From positions 4,898,001 through 4,962,000 of the forward strand of contig NZ_CP014304.1 in NCBI RefSeq assembly GCF_001562275.1: a stretch of 64,000 nucleotides of DNA, in the 5' to 3' direction. A model generated the notes under the pieces. The model was not told the DNA's origin. It made no database searches and saw only the letters and a program-made list of their open reading frames with translations. This document shows positions 9,049-16,976 of this stretch, in pieces. Position 1 is the stretch's first letter. Every line of letters begins with the position of its first letter. The position numbers and the translations under genes are program-made. The DNA comes from Hymenobacter sp. PAMC 26628 (GTDB lineage: Bacteria > Bacteroidota > Bacteroidia > Cytophagales > Hymenobacteraceae).

Positions 9049-9986
9049 GGCTAATTATTAATGCATTGAATCGGCAATGGTGGCGGCTGGGGCCCCTGGT
9101 GGCCGCCCTGTTGGGGCTGCTGCCCGCCGCCCAGGCCCAGCCGAAAGTGCAGGTGGTGACGCGCACGCTGGCGCAAACCTGGCGCTGCCCGCCGGGCATG
9201 GCCGTGCGCATCCGGGCCGAGAAAGCAACGGTGCTGGTGCGGGGCTGGGACCAGCCCACCGTGCAGGTAACGCTGCGCCTCAGCGCCCGGCACCCCGAGC
9301 GGGCCGTGGCCGAGCAGGACCTGCCCGCGGCTGGCTACCGCCTCCAGCAAAACGGCAACGCCCTGGACCTGGTCAACTTCTTCACCTTGCCCGCCGGGGC
9401 CCCGGCCGTGCGCGCCGACCTGCGGGCCGAGTACACGGTGTGGATGCCCGCTGGTAACCCCCTGCAAGTGGTGAATGCCTACGGCCAAACCACGCTGGCC
9501 GACCTGAGTGGCCGGCAAGCGCTGGAGCAAAGCTTCGGGCAAATCACGCTGCGTAACCTGCGCGGCACCCTGGCCGCCACCGTGCGATACGCCGACCTGA
9601 CGGCCACCAACCTGCTGGCCGACTTCACCTGCGAGGCTAACAAATCGGCGGTGCTGGTGCTGGGGCTGGGCGGCAAGTGCTTCGTGCGCAACTACTACGG
9701 CAGCGTGCGCGTGCAGCCCACGGCCGCCCTGCGCCGCCTCACGGTGGAAGCCGACCGCACGGAGGTCGTCATTAGCGCGCCGCAGCCCGAGCTGTTTGCC
9801 TACCAGCTCAGCACCCAGGAAGGGGCCCTGACCCTGCCGCCGGCCTACGCCGCCGCCCGCAAAGGGTCGGCGAGCCGGGCCTCGCTCTCGACGGACGCCG
9901 CGGCCAACGCCCGCCCGCTGGTGCGCGTCAGTACCTCCTACGCCCCCCTCAGTTTGCAGACCCTGCCGCTGCCGGCCACCTTATAG
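9045..9986 (+). CDS. exported adhesin-like (DUF4097-type) protein
   Basis: 313 residues, overlapping the preceding gene by ATGA, so translation is probably coupled. A signal peptide (LVAALLGLLPAAQAQ) leads into a region rich in short beta strands with regularly spaced N, T and V residues (YGQTTLADLSGRQALEQSFG, then QITLRNLRGTLAATVRYADL), as in DUF4097-like putative adhesin repeats that fold as a parallel beta-helix. Proteins of this kind are commonly encoded beside ECF sigma/anti-sigma pairs in Bacteroidota. Function is unknown; a role in sensing or responding to envelope stress is inferred from the operon only. Confidence 0.75.
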   Translation: MRLIINALNRQWWRLGPLVAALLGLLPAAQAQPKVQVVTRTLAQTWRCPPGMAVRIRAEKATVLVRGWDQPTVQVTLRLSARHPERAVAEQDLPAAGYRLQQNGNALDLVNFFTLPAGAPAVRADLRAEYTVWMPAGNPLQVVNAYGQTTLADLSGRQALEQSFGQITLRNLRGTLAATVRYADLTATNLLADFTCEANKSAVLVLGLGGKCFVRNYYGSVRVQPTAALRRLTVEADRTEVVISAPQPELFAYQLSTQEGALTLPPAYAAARKGSASRASLSTDAAANARPLVRVSTSYAPLSLQTLPLPATL

Positions 9987-10011
9987 CCTTCCTTCCTCCC
10001 TTTCCTAGCTC

Positions 10012-11475
10012 ATGCCTTACCACTACTCTCTGCTCGGCCGCCTTTTGCTTGGGGCGGGCTTGCTGGCCGGCCCGGCCCTGCGCGCCGGGGCCTAAACCGT
10101 GCCCGCCGACACCACCCACCTGCAGTACAGTGAGGAAGTGGCCACCCCGCCGGCCACCGATGCGCCGCTGCGCGTGCAGCGCGAAGAACGCAGCCTCTGG
10201 AAGTTGGGGCTGAACAACTTCCTGCCCGGGGCCCGCTCCTTGGGCGACGATACCTACTACACCCGCTACGGCTTGCACCTGGCCTACGAGCGCAAGCTGA
10301 GCCGCCCGGCCTTTTCGGTGCTGGGCGAGGTGAGCCCGGCCATCACTCACTTCCGGCTCGGCAATAGCGGCGACTTGCGCCAGGCCCTGAGCGTGCGGGC
10401 CCAGGTGGGAGCGCGCTACTACCACAACCTGGAGCGCCGGTTGCGCCAGGGCCGCAGCGCCGGCAACTTCTCGGCCAACTACCTAGCGCTGGCCGTGGGC
10501 GCGGGCCTGGGCCGGAACGCGCACGAAACGCCGTTCTACCTCTTTACCGCTCCCCGCGGGGGTGTGGCTGCGTTCGACGCGGCGCTGCTCTACGGGGTGC
10601 AGCGCCGCCTGGGCCGCTCCGGCTTCGTAGATGCCAATGTAGGGGTGACGGGCCTAGTGTCAACCTCGTCGGTGCTTAGCCGGGTGGACTTGGGCGGCAG
10701 CCTGCGCGTGGGCCTCGTGCTGGGGGCCCCGCCAGTAGCCTACCTGGCGCGCCTTGCGCCCGTTGGTGAAGTCGTGACGCTGCGGCCACGTTTCTACGCC
10801 GGGGCGCAGGTGGGCTTGTATGAATACCGGATGCAGTATTCGGCGCAGAATCCTTACCCGCCGACTACTGTGAAGGTTTCTCCCAATGAAACTCAAACGG
10901 CTAACTACCAGGAATATTTTGGGCACGGTTACGGGCCTTATAGCCAGACGGTAACGTCGTTCCCATTGCCCTATATCTACGTGGGCTACTACGTGGCCCC
11001 GCGCCTGGCCGTGCAGCTTAGTGTGCAGCGCGAGGTAGATATTAGCCGGGAATATGGCGTCGTTCTCAGCACGCCCCAAGGGGTTTTTACGGTGCCTAAC
11101 CGTGTGGATAGCCGGCGGGAACTGGCCTTGCCAGTGCTGCTGCGCTACTCGCTCACGGCCGACTTCCGGCATCAGTTGCAGTTCGAAGCGGTGGGCGGCC
11201 TAGTGCCCTTGTGGTCATCGATAGACTTCCGGGAATACCTGATTGTCAACCGTCAAGCTACCGACCAGGAAACACTCCGGGTACAGGTTAGCACCTTTGG
11301 CCTCCACGCCACCGCGGGGTTCACGGCCAGCTATGGGTTTGGCCGCCGCCGCCGGGTGCAGGTCACGGCCGAAGGGGTGCTCAACAAAGATGTGCGCACC
11401 ATTCTCCGCGACGGCCGGGAAGATTTACAGGGTGGGACCAGTATAGGGCTGCGCTACCGCTTCGGCTACCGGTAG
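10012..11475 (+). pseudogene. outer-membrane beta-barrel-like protein gene with in-frame TAA after the signal peptide
   Basis: An ATG at 10012 opens a 27-residue signal peptide (MPYHYSLLGRLLLGAG, LLAGPALRAGA), then TAA at 10093-10095 stops it. The same frame continues without interruption for 458 residues from GTG 10099 to TAG 11475. At that point a signal-peptidase site followed by Gln would be expected, and CAA to TAA is a one-base change. The downstream part has alternating aromatic and small residues and many short beta strands (YYTRYGLHLAYERKLS, FGLHATAGFTASYGFG) typical of outer-membrane barrels. Either the gene is inactivated, or only an unexported form is made from GTG, or the base is a sequencing error. 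It follows the sigma operon by 25 bases and could be its last member. Confidence 0.7.
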
Positions 11476-11528
11476 GGCCCCGGGGCCCGGTGGCCAACCA
11501 GCCGGTGCGCCGGCGCGTAGGCCCCCGT

Positions 11529-11804
11529 ATGATGCCCAACGCCTCCAAGCCGCGCCCCAACTACGACCAGCAGCAGCTGGCCGCCTTCCGCACCCGCATG
11601 GCCAACGAGCGCACCTTGCTCACGTACGTGCGCACCAGCCTGGCGCTGGTGGCGTTTGGGCTGGCGCTGTTGCAGCTGCACCCCGAGCGGGGTGGGCGGC
11701 TGGGCTACAGCGCGTTGGCCACGGCGGGCGCCATGCTGGTGGTGGGCTGGCTGCGCTTCCGGGCGCGCCGCCGCGAGATTGAGGGCTGCCGGGTACCCGG
11801 CTAG
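11529..11804 (+). CDS. DUF202 (YidH-type) small membrane protein
   Basis: 91 residues from the ATG giving MMPNASKPRP; a GTG at 11490 is an alternative start. The motif FRTRMANERTLLTYVRTSLA is diagnostic for the DUF202 family, and two hydrophobic segments follow (LVAFGLALLQL and YSALATAGAMLVVGWLRF). Family members are small inner-membrane proteins of unknown function. It shares its stop codon bases with the convergent downstream gene: the four bases CTAG contain TAG on both strands. Confidence 0.85.
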   Translation: MMPNASKPRPNYDQQQLAAFRTRMANERTLLTYVRTSLALVAFGLALLQLHPERGGRLGYSALATAGAMLVVGWLRFRARRREIEGCRVPG

Positions 11805-12499
11805 GCGGTGGCTGCCGGGGCCCCCGCCGGGGCGTGCAGCGCCTCGTGCCGGGCCAGCCGGCGGCGGTAGCGGCGCCCATAAAGCGCCATTAGCGGGAAG
11901 ATGGCAACCAGGGCCAGCCGGGACAGCACGTAGAAGCCCAGCAGCATCAGCACCAGGCTGGCCGTGAACGCGGCCACCGATACCAGCGGCCGCAACAAGT
12001 CGAGGTCGGGGTGGTGCCGGTGCTCGGGGCGGGTGATGCCGTGGGCCGGGTTGCGGATGTAGGCTTGCAGCCCCACCTGCATGAGAGCCGTGAAAAGAAC
12101 GCTGAAGCAATACAAGACCCACGGCGTGGCCAGCAGGGGGTACTCGCCCTGAAACGCGGCCGTGAAGGGCATGAGCACGATACTGAGCAGGAACAGGATG
12201 TTCAGCCAAATCAGCCCGTTGGTGTACTGGTACACGTAGCGGAACACGCGGTGGTGCGCTGCCCAGTAGATGGCGATGACGAAAAACGCCACAAAAAAGC
12301 CCACGAACCGCGGAATTAGGCGCAGCACGGCGTTCACCACCTCCGTTTCCGAGTGCACTTTGTGCAGTTCGGGCACCTTTATCTCGATGGCCAGCAGCGT
12401 GATGGCGATGGCAAACACGGCATCGGTGAACAAAATCAGCCGCTCCAGCTGGAACTCGGTGCGGTCGTGGTGGTGCAGGGCGGTGTCGGGATGGGCCAT
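11801..12499 (-). CDS. TMEM175/DUF1211-type potassium channel-like protein
   Basis: 232 residues from the ATG giving MAHPDTALHHHD; a TTG four codons upstream is less likely. The first helix LERLILFTDAVFAIAITLLA holds the F(S/T)DAVFAI signature of the TMEM175 family, whose bacterial members are tetrameric six-helix potassium-selective channels. About six hydrophobic segments can be counted, ending in a basic tail (YGRRYRRRLARHEAL). The N-terminus carries a HHHD run. A TACTTTAG promoter element lies 21 bases upstream. Transport substrate is inferred from the family. Confidence 0.87.
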   Translation of the reverse strand: MAHPDTALHHHDRTEFQLERLILFTDAVFAIAITLLAIEIKVPELHKVHSETEVVNAVLRLIPRFVGFFVAFFVIAIYWAAHHRVFRYVYQYTNGLIWLNILFLLSIVLMPFTAAFQGEYPLLATPWVLYCFSVLFTALMQVGLQAYIRNPAHGITRPEHRHHPDLDLLRPLVSVAAFTASLVLMLLGFYVLSRLALVAIFPLMALYGRRYRRRLARHEALHAPAGAPAATA

Positions 12500-12520
12500 A
12501 AGCGAGGGCAAGCGGATGGG

Positions 12521-12528
12521 CTAAAGTA
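12521..12528 (-). promoter_or_regulatory. TACTTTAG -7 element of the TMEM175-like gene
   Basis: TAnnTTTG-like element on the minus strand, 21 bases from the start codon. Confidence 0.5.
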
Positions 12529-12551
12529 GGGCCCCGCGGAAAATTAGCCCA

Positions 12552-12582
12552 CAAAAAAGCCGCTGCCCAATGGACAGCGGCT
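12552..12582 (-). terminator. intrinsic terminator of DUF4142 gene
   Basis: Arms AGCCGCTG / CAGCGGCT with a 9-base loop; on the minus strand the stem is followed by a U run. It lies 25 bases after the stop of the upstream DUF4142 gene. Confidence 0.8.
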
Positions 12583-12606
12583 CAAATAAGCAGCACGATT
12601 TGCTGC

Positions 12607-13227
12607 TTACATCTTCATTTTATCGCCGGACTTGGCCATGCTGTCGTGCTGCTGGATAGTGGGCAGCGTTTTGGAGGCGAAGGCCTTGGTGTCGGCCTGC
12701 TTACCGTTGGCAATTTCGCTCTGGAACAGGGCCACCGTCTTGTCGTGGTCGGTCACCATCTGGTCCATGTACTTTTTCTCCAGGTCGGGGCCCGACATTT
12801 TCAGCATGGCCTCGCGGATGGTCTGGTGCTCCGCGTCCATCATGCCCTTCAGCTTCACGCCGTGCGCTTTGGCAATGGGCGTCAGCTCGGCGCCGGCCTT
12901 GGTGTGGTCGGCAATCATTTTATTGGCGTAGGCTTTCACGGTGGGCGACGGATTTTTCGTCAGCACCACTTTGCTCAAGCCCATCTCGTTGTGGCCGCCT
13001 TCGTCGACTTTGGTGATGAAATCAGCATCGCTCATGGGCGGCATGGCGCCGGCGCCGGGGGCCCCGGCAGTAGCTGCCGTGTCGGTGGTGTTGGCCATCG
13101 GGGGGGCGGCATTTTCGGTGGCCGGCGTGGTGGCCGGCTGGCTGGCGGTGGCGGACTTGTCGGCGCTGTTGCAGGCGCTGAAGGCGAGCAGGCCGGCGGC
13201 GAAGGTGGGCAGGAGGGAACGGTTCAT
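12607..13227 (-). CDS. DUF4142 lipoprotein
   Basis: 206 residues from the ATG giving MNRSLLPTF. The lipobox LLAFSAC places a lipidated Cys at residue 19. A Ser/Thr/Ala/Pro linker follows, then a four-helix DUF4142 domain (FITKVDEGGHNEMGLSKVVL, AYANKMIADHTKAGAEL, YMDQMVTDHDKTVALF) rich in His and Met. Related domains resemble ferritin-like bundles, but metal binding is not established. It is one of two adjacent DUF4142 genes on the same strand, each with its own lipobox. Periplasmic side of a membrane is the likely site. Confidence 0.87.
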   Translation of the reverse strand: MNRSLLPTFAAGLLAFSACNSADKSATASQPATTPATENAAPPMANTTDTAATAGAPGAGAMPPMSDADFITKVDEGGHNEMGLSKVVLTKNPSPTVKAYANKMIADHTKAGAELTPIAKAHGVKLKGMMDAEHQTIREAMLKMSGPDLEKKYMDQMVTDHDKTVALFQSEIANGKQADTKAFASKTLPTIQQHDSMAKSGDKMKM

Positions 13228-13320
13228 AAGAAAAAGGGAAAGAAGGAAAAAACAAGTGCCTATCATACGCTAATGCCGCGCGTGGGTTGGCCTAATGGAC
13301 TTTTCGCCAAATGGTTGAGC

Positions 13321-13911
13321 TTACTTTTCGACCGCCTCCTGGGTAGCTTCGGCTTCGGCTAGCTGGTCGCGCACCGGTTGGCCGTAGCGGGCTGCAAACG
13401 CGCGGATGTCGCCGTCGTAGGCCTCCTTTTCCATGTTGCCGAAGGCGTCGCGGTCCTTCTTCAGGGCCCTCACCACGGTTTCGAGGAGCTGCTTGTCCAT
13501 GGCCGGGCCCGCCAGCTTGGCCACCTCGTGGTAGGCGGTTTGCTCGTCCTGGCCCATGTCGGCGGGTACGGCCAGCTGCTTGGCGGCCGCCAGGGTACGC
13601 AGGGCCCCCAGCGCTTCGAGGCGGCTTTGCAGCAGGCGCGGGCCGTAGGCGCGCAGGGCCACGGTGGAGGCCTTGGCCTGGGCCAGCTTGGCCAATTCCT
13701 GCTCCAATAGGCTGTTACTAGCCGTTTTTACCAGGAAGTCGGCGTCGGCCAACTGCTTTTTCGTGATGGCGGCGCCCTTGATTTTTTCCTCGTTCTGGGC
13801 CCGGGCGGCGTCCACGGGCGCATCGGCAGAGTTGGAATTGGAGGAGCAGGCCAGCAGGCCCGTCAAAGCCAGTAGTGGCAGCCGGTGCAGAATTGTAGCC
13901 GAGAGCAGCAT
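13321..13911 (-). CDS. second DUF4142 lipoprotein
   Basis: 196 residues from the ATG giving MLLSATILHRL. Lipobox LTGLLAC, then a short Asn/Ser/Ala spacer and a DUF4142-like helical domain (KKQLADADFLVKTASNSLLE, LRAYGPRLLQSRLEALGAL). It is more divergent than the neighbour: the His-rich positions are mostly replaced by Ala, Leu and Lys, so any shared ligand is doubtful. About 90 bases separate it from the first copy. Confidence 0.8.
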   Translation of the reverse strand: MLLSATILHRLPLLALTGLLACSSNSNSADAPVDAARAQNEEKIKGAAITKKQLADADFLVKTASNSLLEQELAKLAQAKASTVALRAYGPRLLQSRLEALGALRTLAAAKQLAVPADMGQDEQTAYHEVAKLAGPAMDKQLLETVVRALKKDRDAFGNMEKEAYDGDIRAFAARYGQPVRDQLAEAEATQEAVEK

Positions 13912-13991
13912 GGGGCAGGGGAAAAGCTGCGGCAACGCCGCCGCAGCCGGTTCAGCCTATACGCCAAACCCTGGGGCCCCGGCCGCTTTTT

Positions 13992-14792
13992 CTATTGCCC
14001 TGTAAAGACAGGTTTGCGTTTTTCGGCGAAGGCAGCCACGCCCTCGCGGTAGTCGGCCGTGGCGCCCGCCAGTTCCTGGCAGTGCGCCTCGTAGTCCAGC
14101 ACCTCGTCGAGGGTGGCCGTAGCCGCCCTGTTCAGCATCTGCTTCAGCAGGCCGATGCTGCGGGTGGGGGCCCCGGCGTAGCGCGCGGCCAGGGCGTAGG
14201 TGGCTGCGTCGAGCTGGTCGGGGGCCACTACCTGGTTCACCAGGCCCAGGCGCAACGCCTCCTCGGCCGGCACTTTCGAGCCCAGCGCGCACAGCTCAAA
14301 CGCTTTGAGCGTGCCCACCAGCCGCGGCAAAAACCACGACGAACCCGAGTCGGGCACCAGCCCGATGTTGATAAATGCCTCCATCAGCGAGGCTTCGGTG
14401 CTGGCTACCAGCGCGTCGCAGGCCAGGGCCAGCGAGCAGCCGGCGCCCGCCGCCACCCCGTTCAACCGCCCAATGATGGGCTTGGGCAGCCCCCGCATGG
14501 CCCGGATGATGGGGTTGTAGCGCTGGTGCAGCGAGTCGTGGAAGGAGCGGGGCGGGCCCCCGGCGGCCTCCGCCTCCTTGGCTGCTTTCAGGTCCTGCCC
14601 CGAGCAAAAGGCGCGGCCGGCGCCGGTGAGCACCACGGCCCGCACGGCGGCGTCGCGCGCCACCTGCTGCCAGGCGTCTTGCAGCTCGTAGCTCAGCGCG
14701 TCGTCGAAGGCGTTGAACACCTCGGGCCGGTTGAGGGTGATGGTGGCCACGCCGTCGGGGCGCACGTCGTAGAGCAGGCGGGTGTAGGTCAT
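13992..14792 (-). CDS. enoyl-CoA hydratase/isomerase, PaaG-like
   Basis: 266 residues of the crotonase fold, acting on acyl-CoA thioesters in fatty or aromatic acid breakdown. Start at the ATG giving MTYTRLLYDV; residues read upstream of it come from a repeat element. The oxyanion-hole segments are AFCSGQDLKAAKEA (about residue 65) and GVAAGAGCSLALACD (about 112), and MEAFINIGLVPDSGSSWFLP holds the Asp seen in 1,2-epoxyphenylacetyl-CoA isomerase PaaG at the second catalytic position, where hydratases have Glu. No other phenylacetate genes are nearby, so the substrate is uncertain. Confidence 0.88.
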   Translation of the reverse strand: MTYTRLLYDVRPDGVATITLNRPEVFNAFDDALSYELQDAWQQVARDAAVRAVVLTGAGRAFCSGQDLKAAKEAEAAGGPPRSFHDSLHQRYNPIIRAMRGLPKPIIGRLNGVAAGAGCSLALACDALVASTEASLMEAFINIGLVPDSGSSWFLPRLVGTLKAFELCALGSKVPAEEALRLGLVNQVVAPDQLDAATYALAARYAGAPTRSIGLLKQMLNRAATATLDEVLDYEAHCQELAGATADYREGVAAFAEKRKPVFTGQ

Positions 14793-14796
14793 TTTA

Positions 14797-14938
14797 ATTA
14801 ATGTGAAAGATGTGGCAATGTGGGAGATGTGAAAATGTGGGGAATAAGAAAGTGAAGCTGCGGACACAAAACGAGCGGAAATGTATCGTCTCATCCTTCC
14901 ACATTTCCACATTCAACTCACATTTCCACATTTAATAA
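14797..14938. repeat. ATGTGG-type intergenic palindromic element, copy 1
   Basis: Left part carries iterated ATGTGAAA/ATGTGG units; the right part carries their complements (CCACATTTCCACATTCA, CACATTTCCACATTTA). The element fills the gap between the crotonase gene and ispD and runs into the last codons of ispD. Two similar elements occur after glmS and upstream of the GH3 gene. Confidence 0.75.
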
Positions 14939-15625
14939 AGCTTCGGCCACCAGCAAATCTTCCGGGGTCGTGATTTTCAGGTTGCGGTAGTCGCCCTCCA
15001 CCAATTCCACCCGGCAGAGGTCGTCCACCACGCTGGCGTCGTCGGTGAAGGTGGGCAGCTCGGGCATGGCGTAGGCGCGGCGCAGCAGGTCAATCTCGAA
15101 GGTTTGGGGCGTTTGCATCAGGCGCAGGCGGCTGCGGTTGAGAGCCGATGAGCCGTGCTGCGACAGGGTGCGCACCGAGTCCTTAGGGGCCACGGCGGCG
15201 GCGGCGGCGGCGTGCTGGGCGGCGGCGGCGTAGGTGCGCGCCACCACGGCGGTGCTCACCAGCGGGCGCACGCCGTCGTGCACGGCCACCAGGCCATCGG
15301 CGTGGCCGGCCAGGGCCCCCAGCCCGGCCTTCACCGAGGCCCAGCGCGTGGGCCCCCCGGCCACCAGCCGGTGCGGAATGGCCACGCCGTGTTCGGCACA
15401 AATGGCCCGCCAGGTGGCCAGCTGGTCGGCGGGCAGCACCACGATGATTTCGGCCACGTCCAACGCTGGCTCGGCGAAGCGGCGCAGCGTGTGCAGCAGC
15501 ACCGGGGCCCCCCGCAGCAGCAGAAACTGCTTGGGCATGCCCGCGCCCATGCGCGTGCCCGTGCCCCCGGCCACGAGGATGGCGTAGCGCGGCGCGGCGG
15601 TTTGGGAGGAGAAAGGAGCAGGCAT
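14918..15625 (-). CDS. ispD: 2-C-methyl-D-erythritol 4-phosphate cytidylyltransferase
   Basis: 235 residues from the ATG giving MPAPFSSQTA. IspD joins CTP to methylerythritol phosphate in the MEP isoprenoid route, feeding carotenoid and quinone synthesis. The nucleotide loop is VAGGTGTRMGAGMPKQFLLL; VHDGVRPLV, then DSVRTL and QTPQTFEIDLLRRAY follow in family order, with TDDASVVDD near the C-terminus. The final codons AAT GTG GAA ATG TGA are part of an ATGTGG-type repeat, so the C-terminus and stop were supplied by the element. Confidence 0.95.
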   Translation of the reverse strand: MPAPFSSQTAAPRYAILVAGGTGTRMGAGMPKQFLLLRGAPVLLHTLRRFAEPALDVAEIIVVLPADQLATWRAICAEHGVAIPHRLVAGGPTRWASVKAGLGALAGHADGLVAVHDGVRPLVSTAVVARTYAAAAQHAAAAAAVAPKDSVRTLSQHGSSALNRSRLRLMQTPQTFEIDLLRRAYAMPELPTFTDDASVVDDLCRVELVEGDYRNLKITTPEDLLVAEALLNVEM

Positions 15626-15634
15626 AAAGTGTTT

Positions 15635-15710
15635 GTAGCGTGGACTCTGCGAGTCCGCGAGTTGAACGGTTATCGGCACCACTGTAGCTAAAGTCCGCGC
15701 TACAGTGGTG
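15635..15710. repeat. compound inverted repeat upstream of ispD
   Basis: Outer arms GTAGCGTGGACT (15635) and AGTCCGCGCTAC (15692-15703) differ by one base; GGACT/AGTCC pair inside the left part; and CACCACTGTAGC / GCTACAGTGGTG (15677-15688 and 15699-15710) pair perfectly. The nested pairings suggest another dispersed palindrome type. Confidence 0.65.
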
Positions 15711-15777
15711 CAAAAGAAAAGGCCCAGCCGCAAAAACAGCCGAGCCTTCACTCATTCAATCATGCCCAAATTACACT

Positions 15778-16827
15778 TTACAGAATCAGCATGGCGTCGC
15801 CGTAGCTGAAGAAGCGGTACTTCTCCTTGATGGCCTCCTTGTAAGCTTCCATCAGCAGCGGGTAGCCGGCGAAGGCGGCCGTAATCATGATGAGCGTGCT
15901 CTCCGGCAGGTGCAGGTTGGTGAGCAGGCAGTTGGCGATTTTAAATTCGTAGGGCGGGAAGATGAACCGGTCGTTCCAGCCTTGGGTGGGCTTCATGCGG
16001 GCGTTGGCCGACACCGACGATTCCATGGCCCGCAGCGTGGTGGTGCCGATGGCGCACACGCGCTTCTTGGCGTCCAGGGCTTTGTTGACGACGGCGCAGG
16101 CCTCGGGGCCCACGATGAAGTTCTCGGAGTCCGTTTTGTGCTTGGTCAGGTCCTCCACGTCCACCGTGCGGAAGGTGCCCAGGCCCACGTGCAGCGTCAC
16201 GGCCGCCGTTTCGATGCCCTTGATTTCCATGCGCTTCATTACCTCGCGGGTGAAGTGCAGGCCGGCCGCGGGCACGGCCACCGCGCCGATGTTCTCGGCG
16301 TAGATGGTCTGGTAGCGCTCCTTGTCGGCGGGCTCGGTTTCGCGTTGCAGCGTTTCCTTCGGGATGGGCGTCTCGCCCAGCTCGTACAGGGCCTTGCGGA
16401 AGTCCTCGTCCGAGCCGTCAAACAAAAACTTGATGGTGCGCCCGCGCGAGGTGGTGTTGTCGATGACCTCAGCCACCATGTCGCTTTCGCCGAAGTACAG
16501 CTTGTTGCCAACGCGGATTTTCCGGGCCGGGTCCACCAGCACGTCCCACAGGCGCAGCTCCTTGTTGAGCTCGCGCAGCAAAAATACCTCAATCGTGGCG
16601 CCGGTCTTTTCCTTGTTGCCGTACATGCGGGCCGGAAAAACCTTGGTGTCGTTGAGCACGAAGGTGTCGCCTTCGGTGAAATAATCGAGAATATCTTTGA
16701 AGCCGCGGTGCTCAATTTGGCCGGTGGCGCGGTGCACCACCATCAAGCGGCTGTCGTCGCGGTTGCGGGCCGGGTGCGTAGCAACTAGCTCCTGGGGGAG
16801 TTCAAACTTGAACTCGTGCAATTTCAT
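15778..16827 (-). CDS. queA: tRNA preQ1(34) S-adenosylmethionine ribosyltransferase-isomerase
   Basis: QueA transfers and isomerises the ribosyl group of S-adenosylmethionine onto preQ1-modified tRNA in queuosine synthesis. 349 residues from the ATG giving [11 protein letters not shown]; an ATG two codons upstream is equally open. Family motifs: [40 protein letters not shown] (about 210), [29 protein letters not shown] and [12 protein letters not shown] at the end. A TACTTTTG promoter element lies about 47 bases upstream. No other queuosine genes are adjacent. Confidence 0.97.
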   Translation of the reverse strand: MKLHEFKFELPQELVATHPARNRDDSRLMVVHRATGQIEHRGFKDILDYFTEGDTFVLNDTKVFPARMYGNKEKTGATIEVFLLRELNKELRLWDVLVDPARKIRVGNKLYFGESDMVAEVIDNTTSRGRTIKFLFDGSDEDFRKALYELGETPIPKETLQRETEPADKERYQTIYAENIGAVAVPAAGLHFTREVMKRMEIKGIETAAVTLHVGLGTFRTVDVEDLTKHKTDSENFIVGPEACAVVNKALDAKKRVCAIGTTTLRAMESSVSANARMKPTQGWNDRFIFPPYEFKIANCLLTNLHLPESTLIMITAAFAGYPLLMEAYKEAIKEKYRFFSYGDAMLIL

Positions 16828-16873
16828 GGCCATCCGGGCAGTATTAGGGGGAAGTTAACGAAATTTGGGAACG

Positions 16874-16881
16874 CAAAAGTA
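16874..16881 (-). promoter_or_regulatory. TACTTTTG -7 element of queA
   Basis: Bacteroidota-type element on the minus strand, about 46 bases before the queA start. Confidence 0.6.
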
Positions 16882-16964
16882 CGGCTTTTTTCGGGAAGAA
16901 GTTAACGGGCAGCCAGTGGCCCCCCCGGTAGGGTTCCCGGGGTCCCGGCTTTTCGCGCCCGCGC

Positions 16965-16972
16965 TACCTTTA
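16965..16972 (+). promoter_or_regulatory. TACCTTTA -7 element, four bases from the permease start
   Basis: The element ends four bases before the ATG of the downstream permease. With the usual -7 spacing transcription would begin at or next to the A of ATG, so the mRNA may be leaderless. Confidence 0.55.
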
Positions 16973-16976
16973 CCCC

